Source of the DNA: Mytilus californianus
Lineage: Eukaryota > Mollusca > Bivalvia > Mytilida > Mytilidae
DNA length: 64,000 bases
Direction of reading: 5' to 3'
NCBI RefSeq assembly: GCF_021869535.1
Contig: NW_026262734.1
Coordinates: forward strand, 108,039,088 to 108,103,087
The position numbers and the translations under genes were made by a program. Position 1 is the stretch's first letter. Every line of letters starts with the position of its first letter. The notes below the pieces were generated by a model, which was not told the origin of the DNA, made no database searches, and saw nothing but the letters and a program-made list of their open reading frames with translations. Shown one piece after another: positions 23,293 to 35,069 of this stretch.

Positions 23293-23320
23293 TAGGTGGT
23301 GCTTAACTTTTGGTGGACTG
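23293..23320 (-). repeat. Tc1 right terminal inverted repeat
   Basis: Inverse of the left end; terminates in GGACTG followed by TA. Confidence 0.9.
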
Positions 23321-23329
23321 TATATATAT

Positions 23330-24145
23330 TAAAGAAGATGTGCAATGACTGTGTACATGTATTTAGACTGTTTGTTTAGGAAATTAAGAAAATTCCGATT
23401 AAAAAACATTATTTTAAGTATCTGAAATGTTTGCTATCTTTTATATGCAATTAGAATGCATAAAACATATCTTACATATGATTTTTTACTCTCCATGAAA
23501 AAGTGCTTTAGGTCTATTTGTTTTAGATATTCAAAGTATTAAAAAAAAATAGTCGGGTATCCAATGTCCAGCTGCTCACTCCTAATTCAAAATGATAAAA
23601 CTGACCTTATCCTTTTCATAAACATTAAATACATGTATCAAACAATATTGGAACACATACGTACTACTTGCACATCTAATTTTATAGATACCTTACATAT
23701 TTGGCTTGAATCTCATAGATATTGATATGCATTTTTTTTTTTTTTTATTAACTGTGATGTCTAAACGGTGCTAAACTTATCGAAATAGTTGTTATTTCTA
23801 ATTCATATTTATTACTTGTAAATAACATTTCATAGGCTGGTCACTCAAACGCTATCTTTTCATATCATTTTGATATCTTTAGTTTAAACAGCTTTGATAT
23901 ATAAGTAATTCTATTTCAATTGTTAAAAACCCACAATGACTAATAGACGCTAAATCATTTATTGCATTTTGGTATCATTACCAACATTTTCCTAGTATTC
24001 TGAAGTAATAAAGATGCTTTTTATATCTTGTATTACATAAACGCAAATTTCAAAAGGATTGACCAAATTTTATTTTTACTTAAAATGTAAGTTTGGCCAT
24101 GGGAATCTAAGCATGTTTAAATCAAATACCAAACGAAAATATTAA
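23330..24145. other. No recognised content
   Basis: AT-rich, with a T-run near 23731. No exon or repeat recognised. Confidence 0.35.
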
Positions 24146-24149
24146 AAAA

Positions 24150-24560
24150 TGAAGATGTGTGTTATGAACTCCAATGAGATAACTCTCCACAAGAGACCAT
24201 ATGACACAGAAATTAACCACTATAGGTCACCGTACGGCCTTCAACAATGAGCGAAGCCCAAACCGCATAGTCAGCTATAAAAGGCCCCGAAATCGCTAAT
24301 GTAAAACAATTCAAACGAGAAAACTAACGGCCTAATTAATGTAAAAAAATGAGCCAAAAAAAATATGTAACACATTAACAAACGACAACCACTGAATTAC
24401 AGGCGCCTGATTTAGGACAGGCACATAAATACAGAATATGGCGGGTTAAACATGTTAGCGGGATCCCAATCCTCCCCCTAACCTGAGACAGTGGTGTTAC
24501 AGTACAACATAAGAACGAAGTATAACAAGAGTGCACACGCTGAAATGTCTCGCCTTCTTT
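24150..24560 (+). repeat. Dispersed repeat family A, nearly full-length diverged copy
   Basis: Starts GAAGATGTGTGTTATGAACTCC, a diverged form of the hallmark, and continues through GGCCCCGAAATCGCTAATGT, GACAACCACTGAATTACAGG, TTTAGGACAGGCACATAAAT and GTGGTGTTACAGTACAACAT. It defines the likely full extent of the family. The minus-strand open frame 24375-24569 is within it. Confidence 0.65.
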
Positions 24561-24599
24561 ACTAACCATTGATTTTATGTTGATAGTCCTAAATATAAA

Positions 24600-25500
24600 G
24601 CTTTACTACAAGTAACACATAAACTTAACATGATCCAAGAAAATGTAGTCAAGGTCAGTTAAACCAAACGAGAAATACATGTACACCTTACAATCATTCA
24701 ATAAAACAAACATAGTTGACCTATTGCTTATAGCTTCTAAGAAACAGTCTTAACCAAGAAAACTTAACATTGACCAATGAACCATGATAATGAGGTCAAG
24801 GTCAGATGAACCATGCCAGACAGACATGTACACCTTACAATCAATTTATGCATTAAATATAGTTGACCTATTGCTTATAGTATCTAAGAAACAAACTCAA
24901 CCATGAAAACTTAACATTGACCAATGAACCATGAAAATGAGGTCAAGGTCAGATGATACCTGCCAGACAGACATATACACCTTACAATCCTTCCATACAA
25001 CAAATATAGTTGATCTGTTGATTATAGTTAAAGAAAAAAAGACCAAAACTCAAAAACTTAACTTTGACCACTGAACCATGAAAATGAGGTCAAGGTCAGA
25101 TGACACCTACCAGTTGGACATGTACACCTTACAATCATTCCATATACCAAATATAGTAGACCTACTGCTTATAGTATCTGATATATGGACTTGACCACGG
25201 AAACTTAACATTGTTCACTGATCCATGAAATGAGGTGGAGGTCAAATGAAAATTATCTGACAGGTATGAGAACCTTGCAAGGTACGCACATACTAAATAT
25301 AGTTATCCTTTTACTCTTAATAAGAAAGAAATTAACATTACAAAAAAAGTTTACTTCTTTTTTTTCAAGTAGTCACTGAACCATGAAAATGAGATCAAGG
25401 ACAATGGACATATGACAGACGCAAACTTCGTAACATAAGGCAGAAATATAAAGTATGATGCATTCAGGTCTTCTAGCTTCTAAAATATAAAGCTTTTAAG
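24600..25500 (+). repeat. 147-bp-period tandem array
   Basis: Successive units place the block TGAGGTCAAGGTCA (first unit TGTAGTCAAGGTCA) at 24644, 24791, 24938, 25085 and, diverged, 25231 and 25390. The spacings are 147, 147, 147, 146 and 159 bases. Each unit also carries ACATGTACACCTTACAATC and GACCTATTGCTTATAGTATC. Two AGGTCA hexamers abut in each good unit. Confidence 0.85.
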
Positions 25501-25509
25501 AAGTTAGCT

Positions 25510-25587
25510 AACGCCGCCGCCGCCGGATCACTATCCCTATGTCGAGCTTTCTGCGACCAAAGTCGTAGGCTCGACAAAAATCAGTTG
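25510..25587 (+). repeat. GC-richer tail with stem-like sequence
   Basis: GCCGCCGCCGCCGGATCACT followed by CTGCGACCAAAGTCGTAGG and CTCGACAAAAATC, matching the tail at 12690-12790. It closes the 147-bp array and abuts the satellite. Confidence 0.6.
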
Positions 25588-25860
25588 AAAAAGGCTTTAC
25601 TCATCAGATACATCATATTTGTCTGTATGGCTTAGGGTGAAGCTTCTCATACATGTGCTTGAGATCCTAAGCTGTCTCATATGCAACTGATTGAATAAGG
25701 GCACAGCTTTGCAGATCAGAATATGGATCCAGTCTCATCTACATGTTATTGAATAAGGGCACAGCTTTGCATATCAGAATATGGATCCAGTCTAAATTAC
25801 ATTTTATTGAAGAAAGGTAAAGCTTCTCATTCATCTGATTGGGGGCTTTGTGCTATTTTA
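25588..25860 (+). repeat. Satellite spacer block 1
   Basis: First spacer, with an internal direct repeat of GGGCACAGCTTTGCAKATCA (about 25699 and 25757) and the words CATCATATTTGTCTGTATGG and GTGAAGCTTCTCATACAT. Confidence 0.8.
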
Positions 25861-26932
25861 GGAATGGGCTTAGTGTATAACTTTAGTGTTCTGCTATAAG
25901 AATGGGCTGAATGCTATGCTATAAGAATGAATTTGGTGTATTACTATAATAATGTACCTAGTGTTCTGCTATAAGAATGGACCTTAGTGTATTGATATAA
26001 TAATGAACCTAGTGTACTGCTATGATGTGGTAACTAGTAGTCTGCTTTTAAGACAGGAACTAAGTCTATGTTATAAGAATGGATCTAGTGTATTACTATA
26101 ATAATATACCTAGTGTTCTGCTATAAGAATGGGCCTAATGATGTGCTTTCAGAATGAACTTAGTGTATTACTAAACTCATGTACTTAATGCTATGCTATA
26201 AGAATGGACCTAATGCTATGCTATTAGAATGGACCTAGTGAATTACTATAATAAGGTACTTGTGATATGCTATACGAATGGGCCTATTGCTATGCTATAC
26301 GAATGAACCTAGTGTATTGCTATAATAATGTATCTAGTGGTCTGGTATTAAGAATAGACCAAATGCTATTCTATTAGAATGGAATAAGTGTATTATTATA
26401 ATAAAGTAGCTAGTCTTCTGCTATTGAAATAGACCTAGTGCTATGCTATAAGAATAGAACTTGTGTTTTACTATAATAAAATATCTAGTGGTCTGCTATA
26501 AGAAAGGGCCTAATGATATGATATCAAAATGAATTTAGTGTATTACTATAATAATGTACCTAGTGCTATGCTATAAGAATGGACCTAATGCTATGCTTTA
26601 AGACAAGACCTAGTGTATAGCTATAATAATGTACCTAGCGGTTTGCTATAAAAAAAACTAATGCTATGCTATAAGAATGAACATAGTGTATTGCTATAAT
26701 AATTTATATAATACTATGCTATGCTATAAAAATAAACCTAGTGTACTGCTATATTAATGTACTTGTGTGTGGTATGCTATTAGGATTTGACCTAATGCTA
26801 TGTTTTAAGAATGGAACAAGTGTATTACTATAATAATGTAGCTAGTCTTATGCTATATGAATGGACCTAATGCTATGCTATAAGAATGGACCTAGTGTAT
26901 TATTATAATAATAAACCTAGTGTTCTGCTGTC

Positions 26933-27135
26933 AGGAGTTGAGTAAGAATACACCTTCTCATACATGTGATTGAGAATGGATACATTATATTTGTCTATAT
27001 GGCTGATGGTGAAGCTGTCTCATATGCATCTGCTTGAGTAAGTGCACAGCTTTGCATATCAGAATATGGTTCCAGTCTTATCAATATTTCATTGAGGAAG
27101 AGCCCAGCTTCTCATTCAGTGCTATTTTAACGATG
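26933..27135 (+). repeat. Satellite spacer block 2
   Basis: AGGAGTTGAGTAAGAATACA through TTCTCATTCAGTGCTATTTT. Blocks 2, 3 and 4 recur every 325 bases or so. Confidence 0.8.
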
Positions 27136-27261
27136 GGCCTTGTGTATAACTATAATAATGTACCTAGCGTTCTGCATTGAGAATGGGCATAATGCAATGC
27201 TATAAGAATGGACATAAGACCTAGTGTATTATTATAATAATATACCCAGTGTTCTGCTGTC

Positions 27262-27465
27262 AGGAGTTGAGTAAGAATACACCTTCTCATACATGTGATT
27301 GAGAATGGATACATTATATTTGTCATTATGGCTGAGGATGAAGCTGTCTCATATGCATCTGCTTGAGTAAGTGCACAGCTTTGCATATCAGAATATGGTT
27401 CCAGTCTTATCAATATTTCATTGAGGAAGAGCCCAGCTTCTCATTCAGTGCTATTTTAACAATGG
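27262..27465 (+). repeat. Satellite spacer block 3
   Basis: Near-identical to block 2, about 327 bases further on. Confidence 0.8.
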
Positions 27466-27588
27466 GCCTTGTGTATAACTATAATAATGTACCTAGCGTT
27501 CTGCATTGAGAATGGGCATAATGCAATGCTATAAGAATGGACCTAAGACCTAGTGTATTATTATAATAATAAACCCAGTGTTCTGCTG

Positions 27589-27727
27589 TCAGGAGTTGAG
27601 TAAGAATACACCTTCTCATACATGTGATTGAGAATGGATACATTATATTTGTCTATATGGCTGAGGATGAAGCTGTCTCATATGCATCTGCTTGAGTAAG
27701 GGCACAGTTTTGCATATCAGAATATGA
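27589..27727 (+). repeat. Satellite spacer block 4 (short)
   Basis: Shares the start of block 3 but breaks off after TTTTGCATATCAGAATATG into a TATTATACTATGC junction also seen after block 6. Confidence 0.8.
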
Positions 27728-28018
27728 TATTATATTATACTATGCTATGCTATAAAAATAAACCTAGTGTATTGCTATATTAATGTACTTGTGTGTGGTA
27801 TGCTATTAGGATTTGACCTAATGCTATGCTTTAAGAATGGAACAAGTGTATTACTATAATAATGTAGCTAGTCTTATGCTTTAAGAATGGACCTAATGCT
27901 ATTCTATAAGAATGGACCTAGTGTATTATTATAATAATATACCTAGTGTTCTGTATTATTATTATAATAATATACCTAGTGTTCTGTATTATTATTATGA
28001 TAATATACCTAGTGTATT

Positions 28019-28396
28019 CTTCTTCAACTCCTAATAGCAGAACACTAGGTACATTATTATAGCAATATACTAGGTACATTATTATAGCAATATACTAGGT
28101 ACATTATTATAGCAATATACTAGGTTTATTCTTATAGCATATCATAAGGTCAATTCCTAATAACAGATCACTAAGTACATTATTAAAGCATTACACTATG
28201 TCCATTCTATATAGCATAGCATTAGGTCTTTTTTGTTTTTTTTATAGCAAACCACTACATACATTATTATAGCTATACACTAGGTCTTGTCTTAAAGCAT
28301 ATCATTCTTATAGCATAGCATTCTTAATTAACAATCAATACACTAGGTTCATTCTTATAGCATAGCATTCTTAATTAACAATAAATAATGTAACAC
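28019..28396 (-). repeat. Strand-inverted satellite block 1
   Basis: Monomers here read as the reverse complement (ACACTAGGTACATTATTATA) of the surrounding array, starting with an inverted AGGAGTTGA spacer edge. The switch creates a large inverted repeat with 27900-28018. Confidence 0.85.
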
Positions 28397-28770
28397 GTGT
28401 TCACCTTTAAGAATGAAAATAATGCTTTGCTATTAGAATGAACTTAGTGTATTGCTTAAATGATGTACCTAGTCGTCTGCTATGAAGAATGGACCTAATG
28501 CTATCCTATGAGAATGGAACAAGTGTATTACTATAATCATATACCTAGTGTTCTGTTATAAGAATGGACCTATTGCTATGCCATAAGAATGACATAAGAA
28601 TGAATTGATTGTATAACTATAATGATGTGCCTAGTGTGCTATCAGAATGAACCTAATGCTATGCTGTAAGAATGTACCTAGTGATCTGTTAATAGGAATT
28701 GACCTTATGATATGCTATAAGAATAAATCTAGTGTATTGCTATAATAATGTACCTAGTGTTCTGCTATTA

Positions 28771-29000
28771 AGAGTTGAGTAAGAATACACCTTCTCATAC
28801 ATGTGATTGAGAATGGATACATCATATTTGTCTGTATGGCTTAGGGTGAAGCTTTCTCATACATCTGCTTGAGATCCCAAGCTGTCTCATATGCATCTGT
28901 TTGAGTAAGGGCACAGCTTTGCATATCAGAATATGGTTCCAGTCTAGTCAACATTGTATTGAGGAAGTGCACAGCTGCTCATTCAGTTCTATTTTAACAA
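28771..29000 (+). repeat. Satellite spacer block 5
   Basis: Full spacer with CATCATATTTGTCTGTATGG and GAGGAAGTGCACAGCTGCTC; its partner in the second 1.8-kb unit is block 7. Confidence 0.8.
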
Positions 29001-29423
29001 TGGGCCTAGTGTATAACTATAACAATGTACCTAATGTTCTGATGTAAGAATGGGCATAATGCTATGCTATAAAAATGAACTTAGTGTATTGCTATAATGA
29101 TGTACCTAGTCGTCTGCTATGACGAATGGACCTAATGCATTGCTATGATAATGGAACAAGTGTATTACTATAATAATATACCTAGTGTTCTGCTATAAGA
29201 AAGGGCCTAATGCTATGCCATAAGAATGTATTGAGTGTATTACTATAATAAGGTACATAGTTATCTGCTATAAGAATGGACCTAATGCTATTTTTTAAGA
29301 ATGGACGTAGTGTTTTGCTATAATAATAAACCTAGTGGTATGTTATTAGGAATTGACCTAATGCTATGCTATAAGAATAAATCTAGTATATTGCTATAAT
29401 AATGTACCTAGTGTTCTGCTATT

Positions 29424-29548
29424 ATGAGTTCAGTAAGAATACACCTTCTCATACATGTGATTGAGAATGGATACATTATATTTGTCTATATGGCTGAGTG
29501 TGAAGCTGTCTTATATGCATCTGCCTGAGTAAGGGCACAGTTTTGCAT
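29424..29548 (+). repeat. Satellite spacer block 6 (short)
   Basis: Short form ending TTTTGCATATCAGAATATGA, equivalent to block 4; marks the start of the second 1.8-kb unit. Confidence 0.8.
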
Positions 29549-29817
29549 ATCAGAATATGAAATTATATTATACTATGCTATGCTACAAAAATAAACCTAG
29601 TGTATTGCTATATTAATGTACTTGTGTCTGGTATGCTATTAGGATTTGACCTAATGCTATGCTTTAAGAATGGAACAAGTGTACTACTATAATAATGTAG
29701 CTAGTCTTATGCTATAAGAATGGACCTAATGCTATTCTATAAGAATGGACCTAGTGTATTATTTTAATAATATACCTAGTATTCTGTATTATTATTATAA
29801 TAATGTACCTAGTGTAT

Positions 29818-30170
29818 TCTTACTCAACTCCTAATAGCAGAACACTAGGTTATTATTATAGCAATATACTAGGTACATTATTATAGCAATATACTAGGTT
29901 TATTCTTATAGCATATCATAAGGTCAATTCCTAATAAAAGATCACTAGGTACACTATTAAAGCAATACATTATGTCCATTCTTATAGCACAGCATTATGT
30001 CTTTTTATTTTTTATAGCAAACCACTACATACATTATTATAGCTATACACTAGGTCTTGTCTTAAAGCATAGCATTCTTATAGCATAGCATTCTTAATTA
30101 ACAATCAATACACTAAGTTCATTCTTATAGCATAGCATTCTTAATTAACAATAAATAATGTAACACGTGT
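29818..30170 (-). repeat. Strand-inverted satellite block 2
   Basis: Counterpart of 28019-28396 in the second 1.8-kb unit, with one fewer tandem monomer at its left side. Confidence 0.85.
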
Positions 30171-30541
30171 TCTCCTTTAAGAATGAAAATAATGCTATGC
30201 TATAAGAATGAACTTAGTGTATTGCTTAAATGATGTACCTAGTCGTCTGCTATGAAGAATGGACCTAATGCTATCCTATGAGAATGGAACAAGTGTATTA
30301 CTATAATCATATACCTAGTGTTCTGTTATAAGAATGGACCTATTGCTATGCCATAAGAATGACATAATAATGAATTGAGTGTATAACTATAATGATGTGC
30401 CTAGTGTTCTGTTATAAGAATGGACCTAATACTATGCTGTAAGAATGTACCTAGTGATCTGTTAATAGGAATTGACCTTATGATATGCTATAAGAATAAA
30501 TCTAGTGTATTGCTATAATAATGTACCTAGTGTTCTGCTAT

Positions 30542-30770
30542 TAGGAGTTGAGTAAGAATACACCTTCTCATACATGTGATTGAGAATGGATACATCATAT
30601 TTGTCTGTATGGCTTAGGGTGAAGCTTTCTCATACATCTGCTTGAGATCCCAAGCTGTCTCATATGCATCTGTTTGAGTAAGGGCACAGCTTTGCATATC
30701 AGAATATGGTTCCAGTCTAGTCAACATTGTATTGAGGAAGTGCACAGCTGCTCATTCAGTTCTATTTTAA
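30542..30770 (+). repeat. Satellite spacer block 7
   Basis: Almost identical to block 5. Confidence 0.8.
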
Positions 30771-31177
30771 CTATAACAATGTATCTAATGTTCTGATGTA
30801 AGAATGGGCATAATGCTATGCTATAAAAATGAACTTAGTGTATTGCTATAATGATGTACCTAGTCGTCTGCTATGAAGAATGGACCTAATGCATTGCTAT
30901 GATAATGGAACAAGTGTATTACTATAATAATATACCTAGTGTTCTGCTATAAGAAAGGGCCTAATGCTATGCCATAAGAATGTATTGAGTGTATTACTAT
31001 AATAAAGTACATAGTTATCTGCTATAAGAATGGACCTAATGCTACTTTTTAAGAATGGACCTAGTGTTTTGCTATAATAATAAACCTAGTGGTATGTTAT
31101 TAGGAATTGACCTAATGCTATGCTATAAGAATAAATCTAGTATATTGCTATAATAATGTACCTAGTGTTCTGCTATT

Positions 31178-31425
31178 AGGAGTTCAGTAACAATACACCT
31201 TCTCATACATGTGATTGAGAACTATACATCATATTTGTCTGTATGGCTAAGGGTAGAGCTTCTCATACATCTGCGTGAGATTTTAAGCTGTCTGCATATG
31301 CATCTGGTTGAGTAACGGCACAGCTTTGCATGTCAGAATATGAATCCAGTCTAGTCTATATTTTATTAAAGATGGGTTCAGCTTCTTATTCATCTGATTG
31401 AGTACTTAGTGCTATTTTATGAATG
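31178..31425 (+). repeat. Satellite spacer block 8
   Basis: Diverged full spacer with GGCACAGCTTTGCATGTCAG and TTCATCTGATTGAGTACTTA. Confidence 0.75.
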
Positions 31426-32169
31426 TGCTTAGTGTATAACTATTATAATGTACCTAGTGTTCTGCTATAAGAATGGATCTAGTGTATTGCTATAATAATG
31501 AACCTAGTGATCTGCTATTAAAAATGGACTTAATGCTATGTTGTAAGAATTAACTGAGTGTACTGCTATGATAATGTATCTAGTGCTCTGCTATTAGGAA
31601 AGGACAAAATGATATGCTATCAGAATGGACCTAGTGTATTACTATAATAATATACATATTGTTCTGCTATAAAAATGGGCATAACGCTGTGCTATTAGAA
31701 TGAACATAGTGTATTACTAAAATCATGTACTTAGTGCTATGCTATAAAAATGGAACAAGTGTATTACTATAAAATGTAGCTAGGCTTCTGCTATAGGAAC
31801 GGACCTAATGCTATACTATAAGAATAGACCTAGCGTATTACTATAATAATATACCTAGTGTTCTGCTAAAAAAAAACGGCCTAATGCTATGCTGTCAGAA
31901 TGAATTTAGTGTATTACTATAATAATGTACCTAGTGTTATGCTTTAAGAATAGACCTAATGCTATGCTTTAAGAAAAGACCTAGTGTATAGCTATAATAA
32001 TGTACCTAGCGGTTTGCTATAAAAAAAACTAATGCTATGCTATAAGAATGAACATAGTGTATTGCTATAATAATGTACCTATAGTTCTGCTATTAGGAAT
32101 TTACATAATGATATGCTATCAGAATACACATTGTATATTGCATTAATAATGTACCTAGTGTTCTGCTAT

Positions 32170-32395
32170 TAGGAGTTGAGTAAGAATACACCTTCTCATA
32201 TGTGTTATTGAGAAGGGATACATCATATTTGTCTGTATGGCTAAGGATGAAGCTTCTCATACATCTGCTTGAGATCCCAAGCTGTCTCATATTCATCTGG
32301 TTAAGTCACGGCACAGCTTTGCATGTCAGAATATGGATCCAGTCTAATCTACATTTTATTGAGCAAGGGCACAGCTTCTCATTCAGTGCTATTTT
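32170..32395 (+). repeat. Satellite spacer block 9
   Basis: Last spacer, with CATCATATTTGTCTGTATGG and GGGCACAGCTTCTCATTCAG. Confidence 0.8.
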
Positions 32396-32899
32396 AAGAA
32401 TAGGCCTAGTGTATAACTATAATAATGTACCTAGTCTTCTGCTATAAAAATGGATCTAATGCTATGCTTTTAGAATGGATCTAGTGATTAACTATAATAA
32501 GGTACCTAGTGATATGCTATAAGAATGGACCTAATGTTATGCTATAAGAATGAACCTATTGTATTGTCATAATAATGTACCTAGTGGTCTGCTATTACCA
32601 ATTGACCTAATGTTATGATATAAGAATGGAACAAGTGTGTTACTATAATAATGTAGCTAGTCTACTGCTATAAGAATGGACCTAATGCTATGCTATACTA
32701 ATGTACTTAGTGAAATACTATAATAATATACCTATAGCTAGTGTTCTACTATAAGAATAGGCCTAATGCTATGCTATAAGAATGAATTAAGTGTATTACT
32801 ATGATAATGTAGCTAGTCTTCTGCTATAAAAATGGACATAATGCTATGCTATTAGAATGGACCTAATGCTATGCTATTAGAATGGACCTAGTGATTTAC

Positions 32900-34290
32900 T
32901 ATAATAAGAAACCTAATGATATGCTATAAGAATGGACCTAATGATATGCTATAAGAATGGACCTAATGATATGCTATAAGAATGGACCTAATGATATGCT
33001 ATAAGAAAGGACCTAATGATATGCTACAAGAATGTACCTGATAATATGCTATAAGAATGGACCTAATGTTATGCTATAAGAATGGACCTAATGATATGCT
33101 ATAAGAATGACCTAATGATATGCTATAAGAATGGACCTGATGATATGCTATAAGAATGGACCTAATGTTATGCTACAAGAATGGACCTAATGTTATGCTA
33201 TAAGAATTGGACCTAGTGATATGCTATAAGAATGGACCTAGTAATATGCTATAATAATGAACCTAATGATATGCTATAAGAATTGGACCTAGTGATATGC
33301 TATAAGAATGGACCTAGTGATATGCTATAAGAATGGACCTAGTGATATGCTATAAGAATGAACCTAATGATATGCTATAAGAATGGACATAGTGATATGC
33401 TATAAGAATGAACCTAATGTTATGCTATAAGAATGAACCTAATGATATGCTATAAGAATGGACATAGTGATATGCTATAAGAATGGACCAAATGATATGC
33501 TATAAGAATGAACCTAATGATATGCTATAAGAATAGACCTAATGATATGCTATAAGAATAGACCTAATGATATGCTATAATAATGAACCTTGTGTATTGC
33601 TATAAGAATGAACCTAGTGTATTGCTATAAGAATGAACCTAATGATATGCTATAAGAATGGACCTAATGATATGCTATAACAATGAACCTTGTGTATTGC
33701 TATAAGAATGAACCTAGTGTATTGCTATAAGAATGGACCTAATGATATGCTATAAGAATGGACCTAATGATATGCTATAACAATGAACCTTGTGTATTGA
33801 TTGCTATAAGAATGAACCTAGTGTATTGCTATAAGAATTGACCTAATGATATGCTATAAGATTGGACCTAATGATATGCTACAAGAATGGACCTAATGAT
33901 ATGCTATAACAATGAACCTTGTGTATTGCTATAAGAATGAACCTAGTGTATTGCTATAAGAATGAACCTAATGATATGCTTTAAGAATGAACCTAATGAT
34001 ATGCTATAAGAATAGACCTAATGATATGCTATAAGAATGAACCTAATGTTATGCTATAAGAATGAACCTAATGATATGCTATAAGAATGGACCTAGTGAT
34101 TTACTCTAATAAGAAACCTAGTGATATGATATAAGAATGGACCTAATGATATGCTATAAGAATGAACCTAATGATATGCTATTAGAACGGATCTAGTGAT
34201 TTTCTCTAATAAGAAACCTAGTGATATGATATAAGAATGGACCTAATGATATGCTATAAGAATGAACCTAATGATATGCTATAAGAATGG
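32900..34290 (+). repeat. Homogenised 25-bp satellite core
   Basis: About 55 consecutive monomers, nearly all ATATGCTATAAGAATGGACC plus TAATG or TAGTG, with few substitutions and no spacer. It is the most uniform part of the array, so probably the most recently amplified. Confidence 0.9.
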
Positions 34291-34369
34291 ACATTGTGTA
34301 TTGCTATAATAATGTATCTAGTGGTCTACTATTAAGTGCTTTGCTTTAAGAAGGGACCTCGAGGTAGTT

Positions 34370-34565
34370 AGGATTTTTTCTGCCCCATGGAATAAATTAA
34401 ATCCCATGGGATTACAAATATTCCATGGCCATGGGATCCCAAGTGATAATTTTAAATCGAATGGAATTGTGCAAAATACCCCTGTTTTTTTAAATCCATT
34501 GGATAATGTTAAATCCCATGGAATTATGCAAAATCCCAGGTTTTTTTTATTGAAATTCCATATGA
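34370..34565. repeat. CCATGG-rich palindromic block, left copy
   Basis: Repeated words such as AAATCCCATGG and the palindrome CCATGGCCATGG near 34425; closely related to 35070-35210. Confidence 0.6.
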
Positions 34566-34734
34566 ACTATATAGTCTAGAGCTTTAAAACTTGGTATTGA
34601 ATGAATCCTGTGGTATTCTGCACATGTTGGATATTTATATGACCCCGTATCTTTAAGAAAGGGCGGCAGTGGATTTGCAAATGAGTGTTTTGCAAATTAA
34701 AGTGTCCAGTGTTAATCCACAAAAACAAAACATT

Positions 34735-34870
34735 GTCCAATGAAACATGAAATAAGGGTCCAGGTCAAATGAAACCGGCAGACAGATAATGTACACCTTA
34801 CGATACAATCTTTCCATTCACCCAATAAGGTTGACTTATTGCTTATAGTATTTGCGATATATAACACATG
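34735..34870 (+). repeat. Diverged unit of the 147-bp family
   Basis: GGTCCAGGTCAAATGAAAC, ACACCTTACGATACAATC and GACTTATTGCTTATAGTAT match the units at 24600-25500. Confidence 0.65.
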
Positions 34871-35069
34871 CATATGACATGTCATCATTTTAGTTCAACT
34901 AAAGGATTTTATTTCATTGACTTCAAATAAAATCCTTCAATCCTTTTTATTATAGTTTAGTGACTTGCATTTCTAATACTACATTAACTATTTTATAAAC
35001 TTATAACAGTTTACTACAATTCAGAATTCATTTTAACATACGCATTACTGCATATTTATAATTTAAATA
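34871..35069. other. No recognised content
   Basis: Spacer between repeat blocks; nothing supported. Confidence 0.3.

Larger units (their letters stand above)
21681..23320 (-). mobile_element. Tc1-like DNA transposon (DD34E), inactive
   Basis: 1,640 bp with terminal inverted repeats CAGTCCGCCAAAAGTTAAGC (left) and CAGTCCACCAAAAGTTAAGC (right, minus strand), one mismatch over 28 bases. TA flanks both sides as expected for Tc1/mariner insertion. One transposase gene lies on the minus strand, broken by a stop and a frameshift. The good ends suggest it could once be moved in trans. Confidence 0.95.
25588..34365. repeat. Large 25-bp satellite array with spacer blocks
   Basis: About 8.7 kb built mainly from a 25-base monomer of the form CTATAAKAATGKACCTARTG plus five variable bases (TTCTG, CTATG, TATTG or ATATG types). 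Nine copies of an unrelated spacer of about 120-270 bp interrupt it (listed separately). A segment of about 1.8 kb is present twice (about 27726-29548 and 29549-31350), a higher-order repeat, and two blocks are strand-inverted (28019-28396, 29818-30170). No gene is present; open frames at 27150-27413, 32093-32296 and 32202-32447 are repeat artefacts. Confidence 0.95.

Noticed and set aside
25588..34365. CRISPR-like regular repeats
   Set aside because: The 25-bp units are head-to-tail without unique spacers of constant length, the genome is eukaryotic in style and no cas-like gene is present.
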